DNA of 64,000 bases from Nonomuraea spiralis (GTDB lineage Bacteria; Actinomycetota; Actinomycetes; Streptosporangiales; Streptosporangiaceae): positions 62,001 to 126,000 of the forward strand of contig NZ_BMRC01000023.1 of the NCBI RefSeq assembly GCF_014648435.1. The letters run 5' to 3'. The notes under the pieces are model-generated. The model was not told the origin of the DNA. It made no database searches and saw nothing but the letters and a program-made list of their open reading frames with translations. Below, piece after piece: positions 55,333-63,626 of this stretch (its first letter is position 1; each line of letters starts with the position of its first letter). The position numbers and the translations under genes are program-made.

Positions 55333-56156
55333 CGCTTGCCTCGGGTTCTGGGGTCGAGAGTGTCACGAAGGCCGTCGCCGAGCAGGTTCAGGCCCACCAC
55401 CAGCAGGACGACGACCGCGCCGGGCGCGATCAGCGTCCAGGGGGCGATGAACACCAGGCTGCGCGCCTCGAAGATCATCGAGCCCAGGGACGGGGCGGGC
55501 GGCGGCGTGCCCAGGCCGAGGAAGCTCAGCGACGCCTCGGTCAGCACCGCCCACGACAACGACAGCGCCACCTGGATGACGATGATCGAGGTGATGTTGG
55601 GCAGTACGTGCCTGAACATGATCTGCCAGCGGCTCTGGCCGGTGGAGACCGCGGCCTTGACGTACTCGATCTCCCTGAGCGAGAGCACCGGGCCGCGCGT
55701 GACACGGATGAAGATGGGGACGTACACGATCGCGATGGCGACGGCCACCGTGAACCAGTTGCGGTCCAGCACCGAGGCCAGCGAGAGCGCGAGCAGCAGC
55801 GGCGGGAACGCGAACAACACGTTCGTCACGCCGCCGATGGCGCCGTCGGCGAAGCCGCGGTAGAAGCCGGACACCAGACCGCCCAGCGTGCCGACCACGG
55901 TGGCGAAGGCCACCGCGACCACCGCGATGAGCGCCGAGTTGCCGACCCCGGCCGCCACCCTGGAGAAGACGTCCCGGCCGAACTGGTCGGTGCCGAACAG
56001 GTGCGCGCCCGACGGTGACAGGAACCGCTGGGGCGGGTTCTGCGCGATCGGGTCGTAGGGGAGCAGCCCGGCGTACGACAGCGCCGCCAGCACGGCCAGG
56101 ACCAGCAGCACGATCGTGCCCGCCAGCATGGCGGGGCTCCTGCGCAGCGCGGTCAC
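55329..56156 (-). CDS. Dipeptide-type ABC importer permease (DppC-like)
   Basis: 275 residues from a GTG overlapping the other permease's stop. Six membrane helices, LFGTDQFGRDVFSRV at the start of the core, and the EAA-loop-like segment EYVKAAVSTGQSRWQIMFRHVLPN that docks the ATPase. Second permease of the muropeptide importer. Confidence 0.92.
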   Translation of the reverse strand: MTALRRSPAMLAGTIVLLVLAVLAALSYAGLLPYDPIAQNPPQRFLSPSGAHLFGTDQFGRDVFSRVAAGVGNSALIAVVAVAFATVVGTLGGLVSGFYRGFADGAIGGVTNVLFAFPPLLLALSLASVLDRNWFTVAVAIAIVYVPIFIRVTRGPVLSLREIEYVKAAVSTGQSRWQIMFRHVLPNITSIIVIQVALSLSWAVLTEASLSFLGLGTPPPAPSLGSMIFEARSLVFIAPWTLIAPGAVVVLLVVGLNLLGDGLRDTLDPRTRGKR

Positions 56157-57121
56157 GACGCCCTCACCCGCGGGTCGATGATCCGGTACAGCGCGTCGGT
56201 CAGCAGGTTGACCAGCACGAACGCCAGCGCGATGACCAGGACCGTGCTCTGCACGACCGCGTACTCCTTCTGCTGGATGCCGAGCAGCACCTGCCGGCCC
56301 ACGCCGGGCACGGAGAAGATCTGCTCGACCACGACCGCGCCGCCGAGCAGGTAGCCGAACTGCAGCCCGGTCATCGTCACGATCGGCACCAGCGCGTTGC
56401 CGAGCACGTGCCTGACCTGCAACCGGCGCGGCGGCACGCCCTTGGCGCGGGCGGTGCGCACGAAGTCCTCCGAGCGCACCTCCAGCACCGCCGTACGGGT
56501 GGTGCGCAGGATCGGCGCGGCGATGCCGAAGCCGAGCACGAGCGAGGGCAGGAACATCTGCTGGAGGTTCAGCAGCGGGTTCTCGGTGAGCGAGGCGAAG
56601 CCCTGGCCGTTGGGGTTGAAGCCGAACGACGCCGCGAAGACCGACAGCAGCGTCGTGGCCAGCAGGAACGCCGGGACCGACAACCCGGCCAGGCTCACGA
56701 CCTGGCCGAAGGCGTCCCGCGGCGAGTTCGTCCTGGACGCCGACAACATGCCGAGCGGCACGCCCAGCAGCAGCGCCAGCACGATCGAGAACACCGCCAG
56801 CTCGAACGTCACCGGCAGCGAGTGCAGCGTCATCTCCAGCACGCTCTGCTGCGAGCGCGCCGAGTAGCCGAAGTTGCCCGTGAGCATGTTGCCCAGCCAG
56901 GAGAAGAACTGCGTGACCGGCGACTGGTCCAGCCCGTAGTACTGCTCCAGGGCCGCGCGCTGCGCCGGGGTGAGCGCGGCGGCCTCGGTGCCGAGCCCGG
57001 CCGTGATCTGGTCGCCGGGGATCGCCCGGAGCATGACGAAGACGAACACGGCCACCCCGAACAGGGTGCCGATCGTCGCGGCCACGCGCCGGACGGCCCG
57101 GTTGGCGAGGATCCGGCGCAT
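56153..57121 (-). CDS. Dipeptide-type ABC importer permease (DppB-like)
   Basis: 322 residues. Six membrane helices; N-terminal TIGTLFGVAVFVFVMLRAIPGDQ, periplasmic LEQYYGLDQSPVTQFFSWLGNMLTGNFG, and EAA loop EDFVRTARAKGVPPRRLQVRHVLGNALVPI. Starts in the stop codon of the solute-binding protein gene (ATGA overlap). Confidence 0.93.
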   Translation of the reverse strand: MRRILANRAVRRVAATIGTLFGVAVFVFVMLRAIPGDQITAGLGTEAAALTPAQRAALEQYYGLDQSPVTQFFSWLGNMLTGNFGYSARSQQSVLEMTLHSLPVTFELAVFSIVLALLLGVPLGMLSASRTNSPRDAFGQVVSLAGLSVPAFLLATTLLSVFAASFGFNPNGQGFASLTENPLLNLQQMFLPSLVLGFGIAAPILRTTRTAVLEVRSEDFVRTARAKGVPPRRLQVRHVLGNALVPIVTMTGLQFGYLLGGAVVVEQIFSVPGVGRQVLLGIQQKEYAVVQSTVLVIALAFVLVNLLTDALYRIIDPRVRAS

Positions 57122-58668
57122 CAGCCGACGGACGTCGTACGCAGGTACTGCAGCGACCCGCTGACCATCGGTACGAACCCGGACACGTTGGACGTGGTGC
57201 CGGTGTAGGTGTAGCTGGTGAACAGCCAGATCCAGGGCGCGTTGGCCTCAAGCTCGGCCGAGACCTTCTCGTAGATCGCCTTGCGGGCGGCCGGGTCGGT
57301 CGTGGCCTTGCCCTCGGCGAACAGCTTGTCCAGCTCCGGCGAGCTGTACCCGGCGACCTTGTTCAGGTTGCCCTTGCTGGTGAAGTAGCGGCCGTAGGAG
57401 CCGTCGGGGTCGGGACGCCCGCCGTTGAGCGCGACGGCCGCGTCGAAGTCGGCCGCCACCCAGCGGTCCACGAACGCGCCCGACTCCAGCACCTCCAGGT
57501 CCAGGTTGATCTTCGCCTCGGAGAGCTGGGCCTTGAGGTTCTGGGCCTCGTTGACCGAGGTGGCGTACTCGCCCTGGGAGACGATGGCCTTGACGGTCAG
57601 GCCGCCGGACTTGCCCGCCTTGCCCAGGTACTCGGCGGCCTTGGCCAGGTCGCGCTGCGGGCAGGGACGCTTGGCCGGGTCGGACTTGAAGGCCGGGGCG
57701 GTGATCGGCCCGGTCACCTCGCCCTCGCCGAGCGCGGCGGTGTCGAGCACCTGCTTGCGGTCGATCGCGCACTGGATCGCCAGGCGCACGTTGACGTCCT
57801 TGAGGTCGCCGTGCTGCGCGTTGAGCTGGAGGGCGTGGTAGCTGAGCTGCGGCGTCTTGGTGACGGTGATCGTGCCGCCGCCCTGCGCGGTCTGGGCGAC
57901 CAGCGGGTCGTTGAAGACCGCGAGCTGCACGTTGCCCGACTGCATGGCCGAGACGATGGACGACTCGTCGGGGATCACCCGGAACTCGACGCTTGCCACC
58001 TTCGGCTTCTCGGCGCCCCAGTACTTGTCGTTCCTGGCCAGCGTCAGCGACTGGCTCGGGACACGCTTGCCCAGGGTGAACGGGCCGGTGCCGTTGGGGG
58101 TGGCGTTGAGCTTCTCCTCGGTGTCGTCGGAGGAGAGCATGGCCATGTTGACGGTGGCCAGGTTCGCCGGCAGCGCGGCGTCGGGCCCGGTCAGCTCCAG
58201 CACGACCGTGTTCTCGTCAGGGGCCTCGACGGACTTCACCGAGGCGAGCGACGCCCGCGCCACGGCGGCCGTCTTCTCGTCCATGATCTTCTCCAGGGAC
58301 GCCTTGACGTCCTTGGAGTCGAAGGCGCTGCCGTCGCCGAACGTCACGCCCTTGCGGAGCGTGAGGATCAGCTTCTTGCCGTCCTCGGACGCCTGCCAGG
58401 ACTCGGCCAGGCCCGGTACGACGTTCAGGTCCTTGTCGAACTCGGTGAGCGTGCCGTAGATGTTCTGCAGCACGTTCACGGCCGTGAACTGGGTGGCCTT
58501 CCACGGGAAGAGCGTGTCCGGGTCGGAGGTCACGCCGACGACGAGCGGTCCGCCGGACTTGCCCGTTTCACCGGTGCTGGTCGCGGGCCCGGAGGATGAT
58601 GAACAACTGGTCAGGGCGATGGACAGCACAGCGGCGGCGCCGATCGCGGAGAGCGCGCCACGGGGCAT
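57121..58668 (-). CDS. Peptide/muropeptide-binding lipoprotein of the ABC importer
   Basis: 515 residues. Lipoprotein signal with lipobox LTSC (Cys22), then an SBP family 5 fold: TSDPDTLFPWKATQFTAVNVLQNIYGTL, GLAESWQASEDGKKLILTLRKGVTFGDG, NGTGPFTLGKRVP and the C-terminal RGYF-like repeats. First gene of the seven-gene operon, with GGAG before the ATG. Operon partners make anhydromuropeptides or MurNAc-peptides the likely ligands. Confidence 0.92.
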   Translation of the reverse strand: MPRGALSAIGAAAVLSIALTSCSSSSGPATSTGETGKSGGPLVVGVTSDPDTLFPWKATQFTAVNVLQNIYGTLTEFDKDLNVVPGLAESWQASEDGKKLILTLRKGVTFGDGSAFDSKDVKASLEKIMDEKTAAVARASLASVKSVEAPDENTVVLELTGPDAALPANLATVNMAMLSSDDTEEKLNATPNGTGPFTLGKRVPSQSLTLARNDKYWGAEKPKVASVEFRVIPDESSIVSAMQSGNVQLAVFNDPLVAQTAQGGGTITVTKTPQLSYHALQLNAQHGDLKDVNVRLAIQCAIDRKQVLDTAALGEGEVTGPITAPAFKSDPAKRPCPQRDLAKAAEYLGKAGKSGGLTVKAIVSQGEYATSVNEAQNLKAQLSEAKINLDLEVLESGAFVDRWVAADFDAAVALNGGRPDPDGSYGRYFTSKGNLNKVAGYSSPELDKLFAEGKATTDPAARKAIYEKVSAELEANAPWIWLFTSYTYTGTTSNVSGFVPMVSGSLQYLRTTSVG

Positions 58669-58753
58669 GTGGTCTCCTCAGGGCAGTAGGTCATAAAATT
58701 ACGCAGACCCTACCACTCAGGTACTAACTTTCCTCAACAGGGATGGATGACGC
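58669..58753. promoter_or_regulatory. Divergent promoter region between muropeptide operon and murR
   Basis: 85-nt gap between oppositely transcribed starts, with an AT-rich island containing CATAAAATTACG (about 58691-58702). The location suits binding of the RpiR/MurR regulator encoded next door. No confident -10/-35 assignment. Confidence 0.45.
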
Positions 58754-59638
58754 ATGGTGGAAGACGACGGCAGCCTGTTGATCCGCATCCGCGCGGCCAT
58801 GCCCGCACTGCGGCCCTCGGAACGGCGCATCGCCGAGACGTTCACCGGCGACCCGGCCGCCGCCGCCAATCTGTCCATCGCCGAACTGGCCGCCCGCTGC
58901 GACACCTCGACCACCTCGGTCGTGCGCTTCTACCAGCGCATGGGCTACGCCCACTTCAAGGACTTCCGGATCGCCCTGACCAGGGCCGCCGCCCGGGAGG
59001 AGCTGACCACGTCGAGCCTGCCGGAGGTGTCGGGCGACATCGACCGCCACGACAGCCTGGAGGGCATCGTCTCCAAGGTGGCGACGAACGAGACCCTGTC
59101 CATCGCCGACACCGCCCGCTCCCTCGACATGGACGCCCTGGCCCGCGCGGTCTCGCTGCTGCTGTCCGCGCGCCGGATCGACACCTTCGGCGTGGGCGCC
59201 AGCGCCCTGGTCGGTCTCGACCTGCAACAGAAGCTCTCGCGCATCGGGCGTACCGCGATCAACTGGCACGACTCCCACTCCGCCTGGACGTCGGCGGCCA
59301 CGCTCGACGCCTCCTGCGTGACCGTCGCGGTCTCCCACACCGGCGCCACGGTGGACACCGTCGAGTTCCTGGCCATCGCCCGCCGGTCGGGCGCGGCCAC
59401 GGTGGCGATCACGAACTTCCGCGACTCGCCGCTGGCCGGCGCCGCCGACGTGACGCTGACGACGGCCGCCCGCGAGACGCAGTTCCGCTCGGGCGCCCTC
59501 GGCAGCCGCATCGCCCAGCTCATGGTCGTCGACTGCCTGTTCACCGGCGTCGCCCAGGCCAGCTACGACGAGTCGATGGCGGCCCTGCGCAACACGTACG
59601 CGGTCGTGCACGAACGGACCGTGCACAAACGGGGGTGA
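58754..59638 (+). CDS. MurR/RpiR-family regulator of muropeptide recycling
   Basis: 294 residues. HTH_6 domain (ANLSIAELAARCDTSTTSVVRFYQRMGYAHFKDFR is its core, residues about 37-72) and a SIS sugar-phosphate domain about 125-265 (IDTFGVGASALVGLDLQQKLSRIG; SHTGATVDTVEFLAIARR). It likely senses MurNAc-6-P or a related sugar phosphate and controls the divergent operon containing murQ and anmK. Confidence 0.92.
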   Translation: MVEDDGSLLIRIRAAMPALRPSERRIAETFTGDPAAAANLSIAELAARCDTSTTSVVRFYQRMGYAHFKDFRIALTRAAAREELTTSSLPEVSGDIDRHDSLEGIVSKVATNETLSIADTARSLDMDALARAVSLLLSARRIDTFGVGASALVGLDLQQKLSRIGRTAINWHDSHSAWTSAATLDASCVTVAVSHTGATVDTVEFLAIARRSGAATVAITNFRDSPLAGAADVTLTTAARETQFRSGALGSRIAQLMVVDCLFTGVAQASYDESMAALRNTYAVVHERTVHKRG

Positions 59639-59651
59639 TGTTCACAGGCCG

Positions 59652-59685
59652 GATTCACCTGCGGTTCACGGGGTCTGTCTAGCTT
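59652..59685 (+). promoter_or_regulatory. PHO-box-like repeats and -10 of the sulfotransferase gene
   Basis: Two 11-nt direct repeats, GATTCACCTGC (59652-59662) and GGTTCACGGGG (59663-59673), match the PhoP direct-repeat pattern (GTTCAC core, 11-nt period). A third TTCAC lies at 59641 but is 13 nt away. TAGCTT (59680-59685) is a -10 candidate 8 nt before the ATG, so the mRNA would be almost leaderless. Confidence 0.5.
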
Positions 59686-59693
59686 GAGGGCGC

Positions 59694-60587
59694 ATGAGCT
59701 GGAGGTACAAGGCCAACGCGACGCTCGAAGGGCTGACGGGCTACACCCTGAGCCGGCGGCTGCGCAGGGAGACGCCCAAACCGCCGCCCAAGGTGCCGCT
59801 GGAACTGCAACGGCTGCCGGGGGACGTGGTCAGAGGGCCGGTGGACGGGGTTCACGACCGCTTGCTGCGTGAGCCCGTCTTCCTGCTGTCGTCGGTACGG
59901 TCGGGATCGACCCTGCTGCGGGTCATGCTGAACAGCCACACGCGGGTGCACTCGCCCATCGAGACGCATTTCCGCCGGATGACCGTCGGCCTGCCCACCG
60001 AGCCCGTACGGCAGGCCGCGCAACTGCTCGGCCACACCCACAGCGACCTGGAACACCTGGTCTGGGACCGGCTGCTGCACCGGGAGCTGGGCCGCAGCGG
60101 CAAGCCGATCCTGGTGGAGAAGACGCCGAGCAACGTGTTCGCCTGGCGGCGCATCGCGACCTGCTGGCCGGACGCCAGGTTCGTGTTCCTGCTGCGGCAC
60201 CCGGCCTCGATCACGCAGTCCTGGCACGAGGCCGATCCCGGGCGGCGGCCCATGGAGGAGGCCGTACCGCGCACGCTGAGCTACATGACCTACCTCCAGG
60301 AGGCCCGTACGCATCTGACCGGGCTGACCCTGCGCTACGAGGACCTGGTCGCCCGCCCCGAAGACGAGCTGCGCCGGGTGTGCGCGTTCCTCGGCGTGCC
60401 GTGGGAGCCCGCGATGCTGGAGTACGGCGCCCAGGACCACGGCGCGTTCGTCAAGGGCATCGGCGACTGGCGGGACAAGATCCGCGCGGGCACGGTCGTC
60501 GAGGCGCGCCCGCTGCCCACCCCGGAGGAGGTGCCCGCCGAGCTGCACGAGATCTGCCGGTTGTGGGGCTACGGCCCCTTCGCGTAG
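59694..60587 (+). CDS. PAPS-dependent sulfotransferase
   Basis: 297 residues. 5'-phosphosulfate-binding loop LLSSVRSGSTLLRVMLNSH and the 3'-phosphate motif FVFLLRHPASITQSW, with LRYEDLVARPEDELRRVCAFLGVPWEP near the C-terminus. A basic N-terminus (SWRYKANATLEGL) without signal or membrane helix. Acceptor unknown; branches of the family sulfate lipids, carbohydrates or natural products. Precedes a sulfatase-family gene by 68 nt. Confidence 0.88.
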   Translation: MSWRYKANATLEGLTGYTLSRRLRRETPKPPPKVPLELQRLPGDVVRGPVDGVHDRLLREPVFLLSSVRSGSTLLRVMLNSHTRVHSPIETHFRRMTVGLPTEPVRQAAQLLGHTHSDLEHLVWDRLLHRELGRSGKPILVEKTPSNVFAWRRIATCWPDARFVFLLRHPASITQSWHEADPGRRPMEEAVPRTLSYMTYLQEARTHLTGLTLRYEDLVARPEDELRRVCAFLGVPWEPAMLEYGAQDHGAFVKGIGDWRDKIRAGTVVEARPLPTPEEVPAELHEICRLWGYGPFA

Positions 60588-60603
60588 CCGGGCCGGGGCG
60601 AGA

Positions 60604-60649
60604 GTTCGCCTCGCGTTCGCCGTGCGTTCCGGCACGGGCTCGATAGGTT
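60604..60649 (+). promoter_or_regulatory. PHO-box-like triple repeat and -10 of the sulfatase gene
   Basis: Three consecutive 11-nt units beginning GTTC: GTTCGCCTCGC (60604-60614), GTTCGCCGTGC (60615-60625), GTTCCGGCACG (60626-60636). TAGGTT (60644-60649) lies 7 nt before the GTG, so the transcript is predicted leaderless and the repeats occupy the -35 region, as expected for PhoP-type activation. Confidence 0.6.
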
Positions 60650-60655
60650 GCCCCC

Positions 60656-62284
60656 GTGATCACCGGGCCCTCGCGTCGCGCCATGCTCGCCGGAACCCTC
60701 GCCTCCCTCGCCGTGCCCGCGCCTCCCGCTGAGGCGGAGGCCGGGCTCCCGCACCGGCCCAACGTCGTCGTCATCCTGGCCGACGACCTGGGCTGGGGCG
60801 AGATCGGCAGCCAGGGGCAGCGCCTGATCCACACCCCGAACCTGGACCGGCTGGCCCGGGAGGGGGTGCGCTTCACGACGGCGTACTCGGGCGCGCCGCT
60901 GTGCGCGCCCTCGCGCTGCGCCCTGCTCACCGGCCTGCACGCCGGGCACGGCACGGTCCGCGAGAACCCCGAGGGCGGCGAGCAGCGCGCGCTGACGGCC
61001 GCCGACCTCACCTTCGCCGAACTGCTCCGGCTCGCCGGCTACCGGACGGCCTGCATCGGCAAGTGGGGCTTCGGCCCCGACCGGGCCGGCCAGGACTCCC
61101 ATCCCAACGCCCGCGGCTTCGACGAGTTCTTCGGCTACATCGGGCACAAGCACGCCCACCAGTACTATCCCCGCTACCTGTGGCACAACGGCAGGAAGGT
61201 CTGGCTCGGCGGCCGTTCGTACGCGCCCGACCTGTTCCGCGAGCGGGCGGCCGACTTCATCAGGCGGCGCGGCCGGGCGCCCTTCCTGCTCTACCTCGCC
61301 GACATCTTGCCCCACTCGCCGAGCGTGGTCCCCGGCGACGCGGGCCGCTACCGCGACGAGCCCTGGAGCGGCCCCAACCGCCGGCACGCCGCGCAGGTCT
61401 CCCGCCTGGACGCCGACGTCGCCGCCCTCGTACGCACGCTGCGCGCGGAGGGCGTCGCCCGTTCCACACTCGTGTTGTTCACCAGCGACAACGGCCCCCA
61501 CAGCGAGAAGGGCGTGACGCCGGAGCTGTTCGACTCCAACGGCCCGCTGCGCGGCGACAAACGCGACCTGTACGAGGGCGGCATCCGCGTCCCGCTGATC
61601 GCCTGGTCGCCCGCGCTGCGCCCGCGCGTGGAGGAGCAGCCGGTGGCCTCCTGGGACGTGCTGCCCACGCTGGCGGACCTGGCCGGGATCCCGGTCCCGG
61701 CCCACCTGGACGGCCGCTCCTTCCGCGGCCTGCTCACCGGGGCCGGCGCGCCCGCCCACGACCACCTGGTGTGGAACCGGCCGCGCAAGAGCCAGGCGAT
61801 CCGGCGCGGCCGGTGGAAGGCGATCAGGTTCGCCCCGCACATCGCCGGCGCCGGGCCCGGCGGCCGGACCGAGCTGTACGACCTGGCCGCCGACCCCGCC
61901 GAACGCCACGACCTGGCCGCCGTACGGCCCGCCCTGGCGGGGGAGCTGCTGGCCCTGCTCGACCGGGAGATCGGGGCCGACCCGCGGACCCCGTACGGGC
62001 TGCGGGCGCGCGTACGGGACGGGCGGCTCGTCGTCACCCTGCGCAACGGCTCGGGCGTGCCCTGGCACGACGTGCGCCTCGGCGTACGGGCGCCCCACCG
62101 GCACGAGGTCCCGCCGGTCGCCCGCGTGGACCCCGGGACGGCCGCCGAGGCGACCTTCCCCCTGCCCGCCGCGGGCCCGATCGCCGGCCCGGTCACCGTA
62201 CGGGCCCGCTTCCGGGCGGAGGGCCGCTCGCACACCTTCACAGTGGTCCGCGGCGGCCTGACCAGCAGAGAAGTCTCACTTTGA
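60656..62284 (+). CDS. Tat-exported sulfatase-superfamily hydrolase
   Basis: 542 residues from a GTG. A twin-Arg-like start (PSRRAMLAGTLASLAVPA) suggests Tat export. Sulfatase signature C83-A-P-S-R87, where Cys is converted to formylglycine; metal site D43-D44 in VVILADDLGWG and later FTSDNGPH. The C-terminal about 110 residues form an extra beta-rich region (VTLRNGSGVPWHDVRLGVRAPH). Family members hydrolyse sulfate esters, but CxPSR phosphodiesterases and phosphonate monoester hydrolases exist, and the PHO-box-like promoter makes a phosphatase-type activity possible. Confidence 0.88.
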   Translation: MITGPSRRAMLAGTLASLAVPAPPAEAEAGLPHRPNVVVILADDLGWGEIGSQGQRLIHTPNLDRLAREGVRFTTAYSGAPLCAPSRCALLTGLHAGHGTVRENPEGGEQRALTAADLTFAELLRLAGYRTACIGKWGFGPDRAGQDSHPNARGFDEFFGYIGHKHAHQYYPRYLWHNGRKVWLGGRSYAPDLFRERAADFIRRRGRAPFLLYLADILPHSPSVVPGDAGRYRDEPWSGPNRRHAAQVSRLDADVAALVRTLRAEGVARSTLVLFTSDNGPHSEKGVTPELFDSNGPLRGDKRDLYEGGIRVPLIAWSPALRPRVEEQPVASWDVLPTLADLAGIPVPAHLDGRSFRGLLTGAGAPAHDHLVWNRPRKSQAIRRGRWKAIRFAPHIAGAGPGGRTELYDLAADPAERHDLAAVRPALAGELLALLDREIGADPRTPYGLRARVRDGRLVVTLRNGSGVPWHDVRLGVRAPHRHEVPPVARVDPGTAAEATFPLPAAGPIAGPVTVRARFRAEGRSHTFTVVRGGLTSREVSL

Positions 62285-62376
62285 CGGCACGTGAATCTAG
62301 TGACAAAAAGTGATGACACGGCTACTTTAGGTTGACATTCTGGTGGCGAGGCATCGTCTACCAGGAGAGACACCAC

Positions 62377-62895
62377 ATGCAGCTGATCACTCGTGCCGAC
62401 TGGCACGCGAAGAAGCCCAGCACCAGCTACACGCGCCTGGCCTCCACCAAAGGCGTCAAGATCCACTACACCGGCGGCAAGGTGCCCGCCGACCTGCCCG
62501 ACGCCGACAACCACGAGAAATGTGTCGACCTGGTGCGGGACATCCAGCGTATGCACATGTCCGGCGGGCGCGGCGAGACGTACATCGACCTCGGCTACAA
62601 CATGGTGTGCTGCCCGCACCGGCGCACCTTCATGGGCCGCGGTCCCCACGTCCTGCCCGCCGCCAACGGCCCCGGGCTCAACTCCGGCCACTACGCCGTG
62701 CTCGCCCTGCTCGGCAACACCGGCTTCACCGAGCCCAACGACGACCTGCTCAACGCCCTCGTCGACGCCATCGAGTACCTGCGCGAGCACGGCGACGCCG
62801 GTCACGAGGTCAAGGGCCACCGGGACGGCTACGACACCGACTGCCCCGGCGACCCTCTCTACCACTGGGTACGAGGAGGCGCCGAACGCCCCTAG
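62377..62895 (+). CDS. PGRP-family N-acetylmuramoyl-L-alanine amidase without signal peptide
   Basis: 172 residues from ATG 62377 with AGGAGAG upstream and a TTGACA -35 candidate at 62332. Peptidoglycan recognition/T7-lysozyme-type amidase: ITRADWHAKKP, zinc ligands H30, H148 and C156 (HRDGYDTDCPGD), Tyr in DLGYN. No signal sequence or membrane helix, unlike most host PGRP amidases. So it acts inside the cell, is released by lysis, or is a domesticated phage endolysin. Its stop overlaps the convergent NUDIX-like gene's stop. Confidence 0.82.
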   Translation: MQLITRADWHAKKPSTSYTRLASTKGVKIHYTGGKVPADLPDADNHEKCVDLVRDIQRMHMSGGRGETYIDLGYNMVCCPHRRTFMGRGPHVLPAANGPGLNSGHYAVLALLGNTGFTEPNDDLLNALVDAIEYLREHGDAGHEVKGHRDGYDTDCPGDPLYHWVRGGAERP

Positions 62896-63428
62896 ACCAG
62901 CCGGCCCACGTGCGCCAGCGCCTGCTTCAGCAACACTCCCTGCCCGCCGGTCATCTCCTGCTGCACCGCCGGCGAGGCCGCCTCCTCCGGGGTGAACCAG
63001 ACCAGGTCCAGCGCGTCCTGCCGGGGCCGGCAGTCACCGGCGACGGGCACGATGTAGGCCAGGGACACCGCGTGCTGCCGCGGATCGTGGTACGGCGTGA
63101 CACCCGGCGTCGGGAAGTACTCGGCGACGGTGAAGGGCTGCGGCGAGACGGGGATGCGGGGAAGGGCCACGGGGCCGAGGTCCTTCTCCAGGTGGCGCAG
63201 CAGCGCGTCGCGGATGCGCTCGTGCAGCAGCACCCGCCCCGAGACCAGCGCCCGGCTGACCGTCCCGTCCGCCGCGATCCGCAGCAGCAGGCCCACGCGG
63301 GTCACCACGCCGGTCTCGTCCACCCGCACCGGCACGGCGTCGAGGTAGAGGATCGGCAACTGGCCGCGCACCGATTCGAGCTCTTCGGGGGCCAGCCATC
63401 CAGGCGCGGTTTCGGTCTTTTCGGTCAT
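62892..63428 (-). CDS. NUDIX-like (DUF4916-type) hydrolase
   Basis: 178 residues. APGWLAPEELESVRGQLPILYLDAVPVRVD...GLLLRIAADGTVSRALVSGRVLLHERIRDALLRHLEKDLG, residues about 9-95, resembles the DUF4916 branch of NUDIX proteins; DALDLVWFTPEEA near the C-terminus is typical. The classical GX5EX7REUXEEXGU box is only weakly matched (HERIRDALLRHLEKDLG), so hydrolysis is uncertain. ATG at 63428. Confidence 0.7.
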   Translation of the reverse strand: MTEKTETAPGWLAPEELESVRGQLPILYLDAVPVRVDETGVVTRVGLLLRIAADGTVSRALVSGRVLLHERIRDALLRHLEKDLGPVALPRIPVSPQPFTVAEYFPTPGVTPYHDPRQHAVSLAYIVPVAGDCRPRQDALDLVWFTPEEAASPAVQQEMTGGQGVLLKQALAHVGRLV

Positions 63429-63524
63429 CTGCCGATCGTATGCCCCCGACCGTCCCCGGCGCCGTACGCCCCACCGGCCGGTCACGTACCGGCGGGCCCG
63501 GCGCGACCGGGTCCGCCGGGGCGC

Positions 63525-63626
63525 TCAGCCGCGTCTGGGCGGCCGGCCGCGGCCCGCGAACCACGACGCCGTGCAGATGACCAGCACGATGCCCATGAAC
63601 GGCAGGTATTCGGCGACTCTTCTCAT
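63525..63626 (-). CDS. 33-residue single-helix membrane peptide
   Basis: MRRVAEYLPFMGIVLVICTA then SWFAGRGRPPRRG. One hydrophobic helix (LPFMGIVLVICTASWFA) flanked by basic residues. Its ATG overlaps the stop of the upstream NrfD-like gene (ATGA), so it is translationally coupled and may be an accessory peptide of that membrane complex. Below normal gene-caller size. Confidence 0.6.
   Translation of the reverse strand: MRRVAEYLPFMGIVLVICTASWFAGRGRPPRRG

Noticed and set aside
62377-62895. Prophage remnant around the PGRP amidase
   Set aside because: No integrase, holin, capsid, att-like repeats or other phage genes nearby.
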